Origin: Trichomonas tenax
Taxonomy: Eukaryota; Parabasalia; Trichomonadida; Trichomonadidae
Assembly (NCBI GenBank): GCA_023091735.1
Contig: JALKBU010000023.1
Span: 1 to 64,000 of the forward strand
Direction: 5' to 3'
Length of the DNA: 64,000 nt
Below are positions 1 to 9,582 of this stretch, one piece after another. The notes below the pieces were generated by a model. That model was not told the origin of the DNA. It saw only the letters and a program-made list of their open reading frames with translations, and did not search any database. Numbering within the stretch: the stretch's first letter is position 1; each line of letters opens with the position of its first letter. The translations under genes were made by a program, and so were the position numbers.

Positions 1-398
1 ATAGACTTTGTTAGCTAATTCTTTAATATATCATGCACAACAGGATTTTGTACATTGAGGTTCAATAACTTCGCAAGAAGTTAATCCAGTGAGTTAAAAA
101 ACGAGTTTCGCCGACTTTGCGTATAAAAATTTAATTGCCCGTTTTTAAAATTTTCATTTTCGAACGACAACACCAAACCAACAGTATACAGACACATTCT
201 AATCATCATGTAGTGATTTCTTTTCAGTGTTTGAAGGATTGATTTTTTAATTGAGAAAAACAAGATTTGCAAAATATAATGAGACATGTATTTAGCAATA
301 TATATATTAGATGATAAATTCCAGCGAGCTCGAGCACGGTTGTTTCTGCGTTTTAGTGCTTGATGCTTTTTTAAATTTATAATAATATAAAAACTTTA
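1..398. other. AT-rich intergenic flank, no gene seen
   Basis: The only open frame here is a 68-codon AT-rich reading on the minus strand with no family resemblance, so I do not call it. A weak stem (330-337 with 356-363, about 8 pairs, one G-U) lies just beyond the 3' end of the next gene and could be a 3' UTR or RNA structure. Nothing else is recognisable. Confidence 0.5.
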
Positions 399-1709
399 TT
401 AAACTTCATCATTATTTTCTTTTTCTTCAGTTTGTTGAGGATCTGCTTCATTTTCTTTTTGCTGTTCTTGGTTTATTTCATTTTCTTCTTGCTTTTCTTC
501 ATCTCGTTCTTCTTCTTCAGCCAAAAAGAATTCAACCTCAGCCGGGCGATTGTCTTCTTCCTCGTGAGCAAGTTCTTTCTTCTGCTGTTCCTGACGTTCT
601 GCTTCTAGATCATGGATTCGTTTCACTAACTCTTTGATGTACTGTTCTAATTCCTGAACATGCTTGCTTTCTAACTCTTCATGTTTCCTTTTTTCGACTA
701 ACTGTTGCTCTTTTGCTTCTATTGCTTCATTGCATACTTGCAGTTCAGCTTCTAAATTCTTCAATTGCGCTTCACATTGCTGTTTAACTTTTTCTACTTC
801 CTCTGCTCTCTTTAATACATCAGTAGAATTGCCATCATCTTTTTTAGGTTGGTTACCGCCCTTGATGAGTTTAGAACTTAAGTCATTAATGCGATTAAGT
901 TTGGCTTCAATTTGATTTAACTTATCTTTGATAGGATCCTTTCTGTCCATCTTTTCTGGCTGAGTTATGATACTTTGGAAGAGCTCTTTCTGGAGACGAG
1001 AATATTGTGCTTGAATTAAAAGATCAATACTTTCCATATCAACTTGCTGAACAGGTGGATGTATGGTGAGTATTTTCGTTTCGTTGTTCTTTTTAACTAA
1101 ATTATAAAATTCAGTATATTCATTTGCTGTTAATGCTTCTTGATGAATATAATTAAGTGCTTCAGGACTCCTTTGTGCCAATTCCATTAAAAATTTGTTC
1201 AAAAGAATAGCAGGTGGGAAATTACATTGAGCAGATTCAAGAATATCTTGAATTATACTGAAAGGCGCTTGCTTCAAGTCATTTGTATGGTTTTTGAACA
1301 AAACATCGAACTTTGAAGCAACAATTCCAACAAGAGTTGACCCAATGAAATGTCTTGCTTTGTTTTGATTGATCAAATGCATCAAATTAGTTTTTACGTC
1401 GTTACTTTCTATCAGCGGCTTGAGTTTTTCAGCAACTTCTGGAGCTAAAAATTGATCAGCTATGCAAATTAAGCTATAAGCATCATTAATAGAGAGCTGA
1501 ATGCTTTTGCCCATGCATATGCTGATGAATTTTTGTAAATCAGAGTGTTCACACTGCTTAGTTAATAACTTTGTAACGTTGATTTTATCAATGCTTTCAG
1601 ATTCGATGCAAGCTTGCTGAACAAGCTCAGAAATCGTAATCATTCGATGCAAATCAACTTCATAGTTGTGATTATTAATGATCAAAATTGTTTTTATTGG
1701 AGTCCACAT
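399..1709 (-). CDS. BTB-like/coiled-coil protein with acidic tail
   Basis: This encodes 436 residues starting at an ATG (1707-1709). Residues about 1-220 are a helical globular region whose opening (a short strand, then helices around SIQLSINDAYSLICIADQFL) resembles the divergent BTB/POZ-like N-terminus common in trichomonad proteins. Residues about 225-390 are strongly heptad-like and rich in E, K and Q, so a long coiled coil is expected. The last 45 residues are almost all E, Q, N, K and D, a disordered acidic tail. No catalytic motif is visible, and a scaffold or cytoskeletal adaptor role is inference. The upstream region carries an ATTTACATGACAA element (about 1727-1740), the TGACA-type site found before many genes in this window. 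It faces away from the small gene at 1985-2341. Confidence 0.8.
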   Translation of the reverse strand: MWTPIKTILIINNHNYEVDLHRMITISELVQQACIESESIDKINVTKLLTKQCEHSDLQKFISICMGKSIQLSINDAYSLICIADQFLAPEVAEKLKPLIESNDVKTNLMHLINQNKARHFIGSTLVGIVASKFDVLFKNHTNDLKQAPFSIIQDILESAQCNFPPAILLNKFLMELAQRSPEALNYIHQEALTANEYTEFYNLVKKNNETKILTIHPPVQQVDMESIDLLIQAQYSRLQKELFQSIITQPEKMDRKDPIKDKLNQIEAKLNRINDLSSKLIKGGNQPKKDDGNSTDVLKRAEEVEKVKQQCEAQLKNLEAELQVCNEAIEAKEQQLVEKRKHEELESKHVQELEQYIKELVKRIHDLEAERQEQQKKELAHEEEDNRPAEVEFFLAEEEERDEEKQEENEINQEQQKENEADPQQTEEKENNDEV

Positions 1710-1984
1710 TTTTTTTTGACTAAATTGTTGTCATGTAAATTATTTACATATCATTTTTCATCTATCAAAAAATCTATTCAAAGATTATATTTTCAACACT
1801 TCAAAATGATAAGATAGCATCACATAACCTAGGGTAGTTGTAATATGATGCTGCTTCTTACTAATCAAACATTTCAATTTTTATTCAATAAATACAAGAT
1901 TTGCTAATCATTGACATGTTCCTTGATGGAACTTTAATATGCAAGAAACGCCGTAATCACATTTGACAATTATTCGTGAAGGTA

Positions 1985-2341
1985 TTACTTTGATTTTGGA
2001 ATAAATGATATTTCGACTTTGTTAGATGGATCAAGAATTTCATCGCAAATATGAACGTATGATTTATCGAATGAATCGAAAATATTCACTCGTGTATTTG
2101 GATAATCTTCAATATCATTTTTTAACAAGTAAGAAGCAAGTGGGCTTTCAAAGTAGTTATAATCGTTTGTGTCTGGAATAGGATCTTCAAAGTTCATTGG
2201 AATCGTTTGCGCATTTTTTGGGAAATAAAGCGAGAAAAATGAATTTGCAAATGCATCCTGAATATACTTATCAACATTATCAGGTGTTGCAGGAATCTTT
2301 TTCGTTTGTTTCTGTTTTCCAGGCGAATTTTTGTTTTTCAT
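1985..2341 (-). CDS. Small hypothetical protein, 118 aa
   Basis: A 118-residue protein with an ATG at 2339-2341. The first 20 residues are basic and lysine-rich (KNKNSPGKQKQTKK), followed by a mixed polar segment with several aromatic residues and a C-terminal KVEISFIPKSK. I do not recognise a family and see no signal peptide or membrane segment. It shares a compact bidirectional promoter of about 105 bp with the Hook-like gene at 2447; that spacer contains GTGACA, TTTGACAAA and GTGTCA elements. The presence of a promoter-like spacer and a clean ATG supports a real gene, but no function can be assigned. Confidence 0.6.
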   Translation of the reverse strand: MKNKNSPGKQKQTKKIPATPDNVDKYIQDAFANSFFSLYFPKNAQTIPMNFEDPIPDTNDYNYFESPLASYLLKNDIEDYPNTRVNIFDSFDKSYVHICDEILDPSNKVEISFIPKSK

Positions 2342-2446
2342 GAAAAGTAATAAAATGTGACACTATTCCCCATTTTATATTTTCAGACCTCTATATATAT
2401 ATTTGACAAATTTCAGTGTCAGATCCTAAAATTAAATAAAAATAAA
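2342..2446. promoter_or_regulatory. Bidirectional promoter with three TGACA-core sites
   Basis: This 105-bp spacer between two divergent ATGs holds TGTGACACT (about 2356-2364), TTTGACAAA (2402-2410) and AGTGTCAGA (2415-2423). The same core recurs just upstream of many other genes here, so a regulatory role is inferred rather than known. Confidence 0.45.
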
Positions 2447-3700
2447 ATGGGTGAAGAAGATTATTCGAATTCTCTAATGACTTTTATCAAAGCATTCCCT
2501 GAGATAGGAGAGTGCTCTGACAATATAGAGGACCTTAAATTCCCAAAGCCACTGTTCCTTCTCTTTGAGTATCTTTCCGATATGGATTTTGGAGGTAATC
2601 AGTTAAAGATGGGAACAGGCAGTACTGCATGGTTGCAGCCAAACAAGGCATTGAAGCCAATGGTCGAGAAATTGAACCAATTAGTTCAGGAATGGACAAG
2701 TGTGCAAGTGAGTACTCTAAAAATCGCTAAAGATGGAGATAAAAAGAATATTCGGAATCTCATCATCTTGATTCTCGTTTACGCAGTTCATTGTCCAAAA
2801 AAGGCCGACGTATTAAAGAAAATCAAAAGTTTGCCAAAGCCTGTTCAAGGTGATTTGGCAAAAATACTTAAGGAACACTCTAAGTTACCAAGCGGACAGA
2901 ATACACCGTCAAAAGCTGCAGAGCCTCAACAATCAAATCCAGAGCCACAATCTGCAGCTCCATTCCCAACAAAAGCACAAGAACAATATGCTCAGTCAGC
3001 ATCGTCGCCGGCTAAGGCATCAACTGCAGTTTCTGAAACTAAGATGGAATCTAAACCTCAGGAACCAAAGGATGATAGAATACAAACACTTACACAAGAA
3101 AATCAAGTGTTAGAGTCCGAAATTGCAAAACTGAAAGAACAATTTGAAGCTGCGAAAAAGGCCAAAGAACAAGAAGCTGGAAATAACAACTCAGCAGTTC
3201 AGCAAATCGGAGCCATAAAGACTCAAGTATTTACAATACAATCTAAAAATAATGCATTGAAACAGAAAATTCAGAAAAAGCAAAATGCGAAAGAATTAAT
3301 TGCAAAATTAGAAAAAGAGAGAAGTGACCTTAAGGAAAAACTTCAACAAGCCGAATTACAAAAGCAAGATTCAAATTCCACACAAAAGATTATCGAAATG
3401 CTGAACACACGCCTTCAAAACGTCAGACTTGATCCAAGAAACGATAAAATCGAGAAAATCAGAGACGATGCTAAGAAATATGCATCCTACATAAAGAAGT
3501 TACAACAAGCAGATGAAGCACTCAAGAACAGAATCATTGGCCAACAGAGCTTAAGCAGCTTACAAGAACGAATCGAATTTCTTAAGAATCTCGAGAAAAC
3601 AAATATGGAAAGACTCAAGCGTGCAAAGTTATCGCTAGCACTATCTATGAAGGCACTGAGGTGCGATGCATTCCAGAAGGAAATGCGTTCTATAATATAA
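2447..3700 (+). CDS. Hook-like coiled-coil protein
   Basis: The open frame extends upstream to a GTG at 2357, but that stretch is the divergent promoter; the first ATG (2447, MGEEDYSNSLMTF) gives 417 residues. Residues about 1-150 form a compact helical domain reminiscent of Hook/NDC80-type calponin-homology heads (LMTFIKAFPEIGE, then LFLLFEYLSDMDF). Residues 150-215 are Pro, Gln and Ser rich and probably a linker. Residues 215-417 are a long coiled coil (heptads from about DDRIQTLTQENQVLESE). Such head-plus-coil proteins usually link microtubules to cargo or to each other. The family assignment is weak, and a generic trichomonad cytoskeletal coiled-coil protein is the alternative. The gene converges on the glutaredoxin-like gene. 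Confidence 0.75.
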   Translation: MGEEDYSNSLMTFIKAFPEIGECSDNIEDLKFPKPLFLLFEYLSDMDFGGNQLKMGTGSTAWLQPNKALKPMVEKLNQLVQEWTSVQVSTLKIAKDGDKKNIRNLIILILVYAVHCPKKADVLKKIKSLPKPVQGDLAKILKEHSKLPSGQNTPSKAAEPQQSNPEPQSAAPFPTKAQEQYAQSASSPAKASTAVSETKMESKPQEPKDDRIQTLTQENQVLESEIAKLKEQFEAAKKAKEQEAGNNNSAVQQIGAIKTQVFTIQSKNNALKQKIQKKQNAKELIAKLEKERSDLKEKLQQAELQKQDSNSTQKIIEMLNTRLQNVRLDPRNDKIEKIRDDAKKYASYIKKLQQADEALKNRIIGQQSLSSLQERIEFLKNLEKTNMERLKRAKLSLALSMKALRCDAFQKEMRSII

Positions 3701-3777
3701 GTTTTTTTTTTTAAAATGTATTTTTAATTATATTTACAAATTTCATATTTGTAAACATCGCCGAGTGTCAGTGTGAC

Positions 3778-4074
3778 TTAGCAACCCTTGCCATTCAAGC
3801 TGCATGCAGGGGCAGAGCCGTACTCAATTAAACCAACATCTTCTGGCTTGAGTGTGACTTTGCCGTCTGGAAGGACAAAGCATGGGATTCCGATGTCTCC
3901 GATAGCCTTCATGCGGTCGAATTCTGGGTTTGTATCACGAAGATGAATGAACTGGGACATGTTGTGAACGTGCTTTCCAATGTCGATCAATTCGAACTTC
4001 GGGTTGCCCTTAACCTGCTCCTCGATGTAGTCGCAGTATGGACACGTTTTGAGGGAGTAGATCTTGATTGTCAT
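3778..4074 (-). CDS. Glutaredoxin-like protein of bacterial type
   Basis: The upstream ATG at 4167 adds 31 poorly conserved residues, so I use the ATG at 4074 (MTIKIYSLKTCPYC), giving 98 residues, a normal glutaredoxin length. The CPYC dithiol active site lies at residues 11-14 after the first beta strand, and the cis-proline loop is IGIPCF (Pro64), both as expected for the thioredoxin fold. The C-terminus ends in GKGC. Overall it resembles the glutaredoxin-related proteins of anaerobic Firmicutes more than eukaryotic glutaredoxins; this is from memory and untested. A role in thiol reduction without the usual eukaryotic glutathione system is inference. GC content and codon use are richer than in neighbouring genes, which suggests high expression or transfer. 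Coding-strand AAAAAGTGATATT sits directly before the ATG. Confidence 0.85.
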   Translation of the reverse strand: MTIKIYSLKTCPYCDYIEEQVKGNPKFELIDIGKHVHNMSQFIHLRDTNPEFDRMKAIGDIGIPCFVLPDGKVTLKPEDVGLIEYGSAPACSLNGKGC

Positions 4075-4825
4075 AATATCACTTTTTGTATTTAACGATA
4101 GATATGGCAGTTTGAATAGTTTATAATCATCCGAACAATTTGCCAATCTGCCATACTCGTTGTGCATAAATTGTCACCCACAATTCGATTGTGTACCTTC
4201 TGGGCCATCGATTTATTCGGTTTTTTGACATTATCACCATTTTTGATAAAATTCATCAAATATTTTTCAAAATGGTTTAATAATATGACAGATTTATCTT
4301 TATTATCTAAGCATTGAATAAGCGAATCCGATTAGTGATATGATTATGTTTTTGCAGATTTTTTTTGGAATTATGTCAATTTTTTTCCGGGAGATTTCAT
4401 CTTTCCATAACTCGCTATTGATGCTCATATTTCTAGTTTAGTGATTGAATAGAAAACTAAATATTGCAATTATTGCAAAGTTATAGTAAGAAAATTCCTT
4501 GCTACATGGATAGTTATTGCATTTTTCGAAAAGCATATTTTCTTCATTTAGAAACATGAAAAAATCCTAAATATCCTTTTCCTTTAAAAAATTAGGTGCT
4601 TTTATTCTTAGATTGCGCGAACTGAATGATTTAGAGTGAAGTCATTTTACTATAAATAGCTATTTATAATATTATAATATAAAGATATTCAAATGGAATT
4701 GAGAGATGTCATATCAAAATGATGATCAAATTAGATTGACTGGTGTCATAATGAAGTTGACTATGGTTAACTTTAAAGACTATAATCATTAACATGCTAA
4801 ATTTAATATACAAACAAACAAAAAA
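4075..4825. other. Intergenic, AT-rich, no gene seen
   Basis: No supported reading frame. It contains a perfect 16-bp palindrome (4652-4667), and TTTTTGACATTATCACC near 4221-4237 resembles the TGACA-type upstream sites. The minus-strand glutaredoxin promoter lies at the left edge. Confidence 0.5.
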
Positions 4826-7162
4826 TCATATAATGTTCATGAATGGGAATTCTTTTGATTCGAGCGTTATTTGGAAACATAGAGGTATATTATCTGTGTA
4901 AAGTTCTATTTCTGGCTTGGTGAAGTTCTTCAGGACACCGAGTTTTGATTTAATATATTCAGCCATTTGCGGATCTTGAAGTTTTTCAAATACGACAAAG
5001 AAGAGAACCATATCTTGGATTTTAGTGATATAATTATTATCAATGTATTCTTTAATCCTTTCAATCAAGTCTTGATTCATTACATCAGTACCAGCAATAA
5101 ATAGCGAAATTAGTAAGAGATCAGCAATAAATTGATGATTTGGTAAATCAAAAGACCTTATTGCAGAATCCATTATGTTCTGTATATAATGCGGACAGCA
5201 GCCCTGCAACACACACCAACTTAAGCATTGTTCAGCTGCGCAGTAGTCATCAAACTTATTTGCATTCTCGAAATTAAAAATACAAAATTGGATAAATTCG
5301 TCAAAATTAAGACATGAAACGAAAGCTTCTGGAGCGATACAAATCAATTGAGCAATGCAAACAAGATAACTCTGTAAATAGTTGCATGCATATTCGTCAT
5401 TTTTCAAGCTCTCATATAAAAAATTAACAATTTGAGGTGAGGTCGAAGATCTATTTCTTATTAAAATTGATGCCAACTTAATAAACTTTTTGTGTAAAGA
5501 GCAATTCTGCAAATTGGTTAATATAGTCATTATTCTTTCATCAGAGATAGAAAGATGTGTAACATTCAATAGTTCTATGATTGAGTTCGTTCTTTGCTTG
5601 ATAATATCAATTAAATCATCATAATTTTCAAGATAAAGATTTGTTTCTTGAATCAATAAATCAAAGAAAAGATCAAGAATTTCAGATGTCAAAGGAACAA
5701 CATAACTACTGTGGTGCTGCGAAATATTACTGAGTGCTTTAGCCGCAAATTTGCCAATCTCAGTATTGGACAATTGAACTAAAATTACAACCATTTCATC
5801 AGGAGGTGGTATTCTATGAGTACTCAAAACGGAGCACAGTTTACAGCCCATGCACAGCAAAACATCGTAATCTTTCATCGAAAATAAACTAGGTAATATT
5901 TCATTCGACTTTTCTAAAAGTTCTTCATTAGAAAAACATTCAATATATTTTGTAAGAAGATAAACAGATGAAGATATTTCTATAGGAGTCGAAGCAGATT
6001 GTAGTGCTGTGTTAATGTATTGTTTTATGACTTCATTATCAACTTTCTTTCCTAAGGGTGATAATATTGCAATAAATCTAAGCAATACTTCTGATTGTGG
6101 CAGTGAAAGTATGTAATTAAAGAGCTCAGGCTCTGATTCACAAATTTTGATAGCAAGTTTATAACTTGATGAAAGAAAACCTGACATTGAATAAACATTG
6201 GTGTAAAATAAAAGAGGCGCTTCAACAAAACTGTCAATTGTCATTTGATTCAACTCAGCACTGAGTATTATCATATCTAAAGCGTTTTCATTGATAGGAA
6301 TATAGTTTGAGAAGCATTTAATCGCAAAAACAAGAGATTCTGTAACTTGAGTAATACCAATTTCTTGAGTTTGCGGAATAAGCGACAAAAACTGCTCAAC
6401 AAATTGTGATTTTGTAATTTGAAGATCAAGGGACTTCAAGAATCTGGCACTTAGCTTAAAAGTGTATGATATAAGCTTCCAAGAAATACTGAATAATGAT
6501 AGATTTTGACAATATGAATTTATCAAAGAGAACAAAATCGAAGTAATGTTTTCTACAAAAACTGGATCAAATTGAAAATTTGATTTGATTCCAATATTGA
6601 TTGCTTTGAAAATAGTGAATAAAATGTTAAAGTGTATTTCGTTGCATTCATTCGAAAGCAACGAAATAACAATTTGTAGAGTTGAAGAACAAAATAATGA
6701 AAAATAGTCAACTTCGGAGCTTAAATTAATATTAATAGAAAAAGCAAAATAGATCAATCTAAGGATCTCAAGTAAAGTTCCTTCAGGAGTATTCGGCAAA
6801 TTATTAATGAATTCATAAATAATATTTAAGTAGATACGGTTTTGATCATAATTCGTCATTGCAAATATAATTAAATTCGATATTTCCGATGATTGATATG
6901 CATCCAGCAATGATACTAATTGAGAATAAAAAAATTGAAAAAAATTATCATCGAATAATTTATAATGTCTTATTAGATATGCTTTAATACATCTGCAACA
7001 GCATACTAGTAAGTAATATTCAACGTTATTAGATAAAATTTGAAATAATTGATTAATTATATCAACATTTTCTAGAAGATCAGTGATTCTCTGACAAGAC
7101 TCAGTCATTGTTGGCGATTCCTGATTCAATGAATCTTTTATCAATGCAATAAGTCCATCCAT
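4826..7162 (-). CDS. HEAT-repeat protein, importin/exportin-like
   Basis: The longest frame starts one codon earlier at a GTG; the ATG at 7160-7162 (MDGLIALIKDSLNQ) gives 778 residues. The whole protein is a series of paired amphipathic helices with no low-complexity region. The opening, a helix pair ending in LLVCCCRCIKAYLIRHY, looks like an importin-beta N-terminal repeat. The length is a little short for a karyopherin (usually 850-1100). Nuclear transport is therefore a reasonable inference, not an established assignment; other HEAT/ARM scaffolds are possible. The upstream region has three tandem TTACATGACA-like sites about 20 bp apart (7186-7240). Confidence 0.75.
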   Translation of the reverse strand: MDGLIALIKDSLNQESPTMTESCQRITDLLENVDIINQLFQILSNNVEYYLLVCCCRCIKAYLIRHYKLFDDNFFQFFYSQLVSLLDAYQSSEISNLIIFAMTNYDQNRIYLNIIYEFINNLPNTPEGTLLEILRLIYFAFSININLSSEVDYFSLFCSSTLQIVISLLSNECNEIHFNILFTIFKAINIGIKSNFQFDPVFVENITSILFSLINSYCQNLSLFSISWKLISYTFKLSARFLKSLDLQITKSQFVEQFLSLIPQTQEIGITQVTESLVFAIKCFSNYIPINENALDMIILSAELNQMTIDSFVEAPLLFYTNVYSMSGFLSSSYKLAIKICESEPELFNYILSLPQSEVLLRFIAILSPLGKKVDNEVIKQYINTALQSASTPIEISSSVYLLTKYIECFSNEELLEKSNEILPSLFSMKDYDVLLCMGCKLCSVLSTHRIPPPDEMVVILVQLSNTEIGKFAAKALSNISQHHSSYVVPLTSEILDLFFDLLIQETNLYLENYDDLIDIIKQRTNSIIELLNVTHLSISDERIMTILTNLQNCSLHKKFIKLASILIRNRSSTSPQIVNFLYESLKNDEYACNYLQSYLVCIAQLICIAPEAFVSCLNFDEFIQFCIFNFENANKFDDYCAAEQCLSWCVLQGCCPHYIQNIMDSAIRSFDLPNHQFIADLLLISLFIAGTDVMNQDLIERIKEYIDNNYITKIQDMVLFFVVFEKLQDPQMAEYIKSKLGVLKNFTKPEIELYTDNIPLCFQITLESKEFPFMNII

Positions 7163-7185
7163 CACTTCGAATCAAAGAATAAGAG

Positions 7186-7240
7186 TTACATGACACAAAA
7201 CATCTTTACACGACAAAAAATTATACTTACATGACAAAAA
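7186..7240. promoter_or_regulatory. Three phased TTACATGACA elements upstream of the HEAT gene
   Basis: Plus-strand copies TTACATGACACAAAA (7186-7200), TTTACACGACAAAAAA (7205-7220) and CTTACATGACAAAAA (7226-7240) are spaced 19 and 21 bp, about two helical turns. They lie 24-78 bp before the minus-strand ATG. A similar cluster precedes the coiled-coil gene at 44453. A transcription factor binding array is the natural reading, but it is untested. Confidence 0.5.
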
Positions 7241-7589
7241 TTATATTCATGTATACGATTCAAAAAGAGGCTGAAGAAATTTTCACGATTGGTTCCTCTA
7301 TCGTCACTGATTCATGAATAAACACTCCTACGGACATTTTGGTTTTGCAGCTGATCTAGGTGTTCCCATGAGACCAACGTATTTCAACTGCGTTTTGTGA
7401 TAATATTGAATTTTATACGAATATACGATTAAACATTAGTGTATATTTATCAAAATGCTATATTCAGAGCTAAATGAATGTGTAACTTTTTAAAAATATC
7501 AAAGCTATGCTAATTTATAACTAACATGAATATATTAATCATACAAAATTTGATAAAACTTGCAATATAATGGAATTCAAAAATGAAAC

Positions 7590-7942
7590 AAGTTTTATAA
7601 TGTACGATTATTTTCTTCTCAAAAAATTGAAAGGTTTACTTCATTCCGACCAAAGCCCGAAAACATCGCTTTCTCCCGCAAAAAAATCCAAGGAAGTGCG
7701 ATCAATTCACTAGCAAAGAGCAGTAATTCGTATCCACCACCAGCTCCATGATTTTCTCCCCTTAATTTCAAAATTCCGGAATTCTTTTAAATCCTGCAAG
7801 CTCTTACGATCCTCTTTGATTCCCCTACTAATTGGCTTGTTTCTAAACTCTATTTCTTGTAGTGTTGTTGAATAAAAATTTTCTTGTCAATAATTTTGAA
7901 TTCGATTTTTTGAGAAGAAAATAATCGTATTTTATAAAACTT
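7590..7942. repeat. Inverted-repeat element, 25-bp perfect arms
   Basis: Positions 7603-7627 are the exact reverse complement of 7905-7929, and the match continues imperfectly to 7590 and 7942. The arms enclose about 277 bp that is richer in GC than its surroundings. On the minus strand the inside reads a short GENHGAGGGYE-like stretch, as in glycine-rich trichomonad surface proteins. This could be a small non-autonomous element (MITE) or a hairpin made by local inverted duplication. No transposase and no clear target-site duplication were seen. Confidence 0.5.
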
Positions 7943-8130
7943 TGTTTTTGAATATCAAATATAATTGCGATTTCGAAATGATTTGAACAGCATCACAATA
8001 TTTTAGCACTGTTCTGTATTCTTTATGATTTGATATGATTTGCATTGATAAAATTGCTATTTCACATTAATGAAACAATTTTGAAATTGATATTTGAATT
8101 CCTCTTTCATATAAATTTGTTGATATATAA

Positions 8131-9215
8131 AAAGGGAAACCAAATGTTTCTAGATACAAAGACATATATAAATTCTATTATCCATGCCAATCGAATTATG
8201 ATTGCACTGATTATGAAGTAATATTACAAAAATGCCTTTATAAATTTGAGGCATATGATGCAAGTGGTGGAGTTCCATCAATTGATTTAACCAGCGCATA
8301 TATTGATCCAATCTCAAAAAAATGCAATCAAAGTGTTGTCAATATGTATCATAGCAATGCAAAATGTAACTACTCAACATATTCATCAGGTCCAGGTGGC
8401 TATGTTTCATCAATACTCTTCTTGACTCATGAAACAAAAGCTTTTATAATGATAAGAGGAAATGGACTTTACAAAGGATGCTTTTTCAAAAGATGTATAC
8501 ATCAAAGGTGGATATGGAGGTGGAGGATATGCAAGGCCTCACACATCACGTGTTAATGTGTCATCAGGAAGTGGAAGGACAGCATTAATGATGCTTGAAG
8601 ATGATATTTTTCACTCAATACTTGTTGCTGGTGCGGGCGGTCGCTCCGATGATTTTGATCATCATAATAATGATGGAAATGGTGGTGCTGGAGGTGGACT
8701 TTCATCTCAAAGCTTTTGGATCCAAGGTATTTATTATCCTTCATTCGAAGCCAATTCAAGTCACTTTTTCACATATGGAAATGGTGAATATATAATTAAT
8801 GGATCATCACTAAATCCTAATGGATCCAAATTGATTTCAAATGTCATAGATGAGCTTGCAGGTGCTGGAGGTGGTTGGTATGGCGGCTTTGCTTCATATA
8901 ACAATAATGGTGGTGCGGGTGGTGGATCAAGTTTCGCATCGCGATGCTGAGATTCCGAGTGAAATGACAGTTTATGACAAATTTTATGAGAATCCAATTA
9001 TAAAGAATTATGCATTCACTAGTACAAGTGAGTTTACTATGTGTGATATTATTCATTCATCAGGTATTTGGATTGGAAATGGAATGCTTAGAATTACGAC
9101 TCTATATAATTTTACAACGGCAAAATTTGTTTGCACATGTGGATTTAGCTCATCGTCATTTTTAAATATAATAATAAAAATAATTCTGCAATCTCAAGTT
9201 ATAATAACAATTTGA
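8131..9215 (+). pseudogene. Glycine-rich surface protein, broken by frameshifts
   Basis: The reading starts without an ATG in frame 1 (opened by a stop at 8128) with YPCQSNYDCTDYEV and a Cys-rich segment, then GPGGYVSSILFL. It shifts frame near 8460 into GGYGGGGYARPHTS, ILVAGAGGRSDD, GGAGGGLSS and GGAGGGSSFAS, and shifts again near 8935 into SHRDAEIPSEMTVYDKFYEN and GIWIGNGML. This order matches the glycine-rich lectin-like or receptor-like proteins expanded in trichomonads (family knowledge from memory). With no in-frame start, two frameshifts and no continuing 3' domain, it is a decayed copy. Normally such proteins are surface or secreted; this copy probably makes no product. The glycine-rich antisense sliver inside the 7590-7942 element may come from a related copy. 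Confidence 0.75.
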
Positions 9216-9570
9216 GATATCAAATCGTTGCTAGTAAACTTAATTGTGATGAGAAACTCGGTGGTAATATTATCTTCATTTTAGAAATGAGTTATTTAGA
9301 GAACATCGATCCGAAGGAGACTACAGAACATATTAATGAAATGATATCGAATGACACTATATTCGATGTCCTGGAGTTTGAAGACCTTCTCTGCATCCTC
9401 AAGTATGCAAAATTAAGCGTTGAAGAAGCGATAAAATTGTTGAAAAATAGCAAAATCATTACGGAAAAGAAGATATATTTTTCATCACTTGAACGTCGAC
9501 TTTCATTATAACGAAGATAATATTGTCTATTTCATGGAGAATGTAAATCAAATCTTGAAAATAAGCTGTT
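9212..9570 (+). pseudogene. Remnant of a trichomonad-specific helical protein
   Basis: Frame 2 encodes a helical segment with IIFILEMSYLENIDPKETTE, EFEDLLCILKYAKLSVEEA and SSLERRL, then continues after a shift near 9490 as NVDFHYNEDNIVYFMENVNQ. The pattern of short Leu/Ile helices around a FEDLL core resembles the BTB-like N-terminal region of expanded trichomonad families. No initiating ATG fits, and the frame is broken. It lies directly between the glycine-rich and ubiquitin-like remnants and may have been the front half of the latter gene. Function cannot be inferred. Confidence 0.45.
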
Positions 9571-9582
9571 TTCCAAAAATTT

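Noticed and set aside
81..287. Minus-strand 68-codon ATG frame
   Set aside because: AT-rich, low complexity and without relatives; likely chance.
7322..7410. 28-codon frame (MNKHSYGHFGFAADLG) in a GC-richer patch
   Set aside because: Looks protein-like but is too short to assign; no continuing frame on either side.
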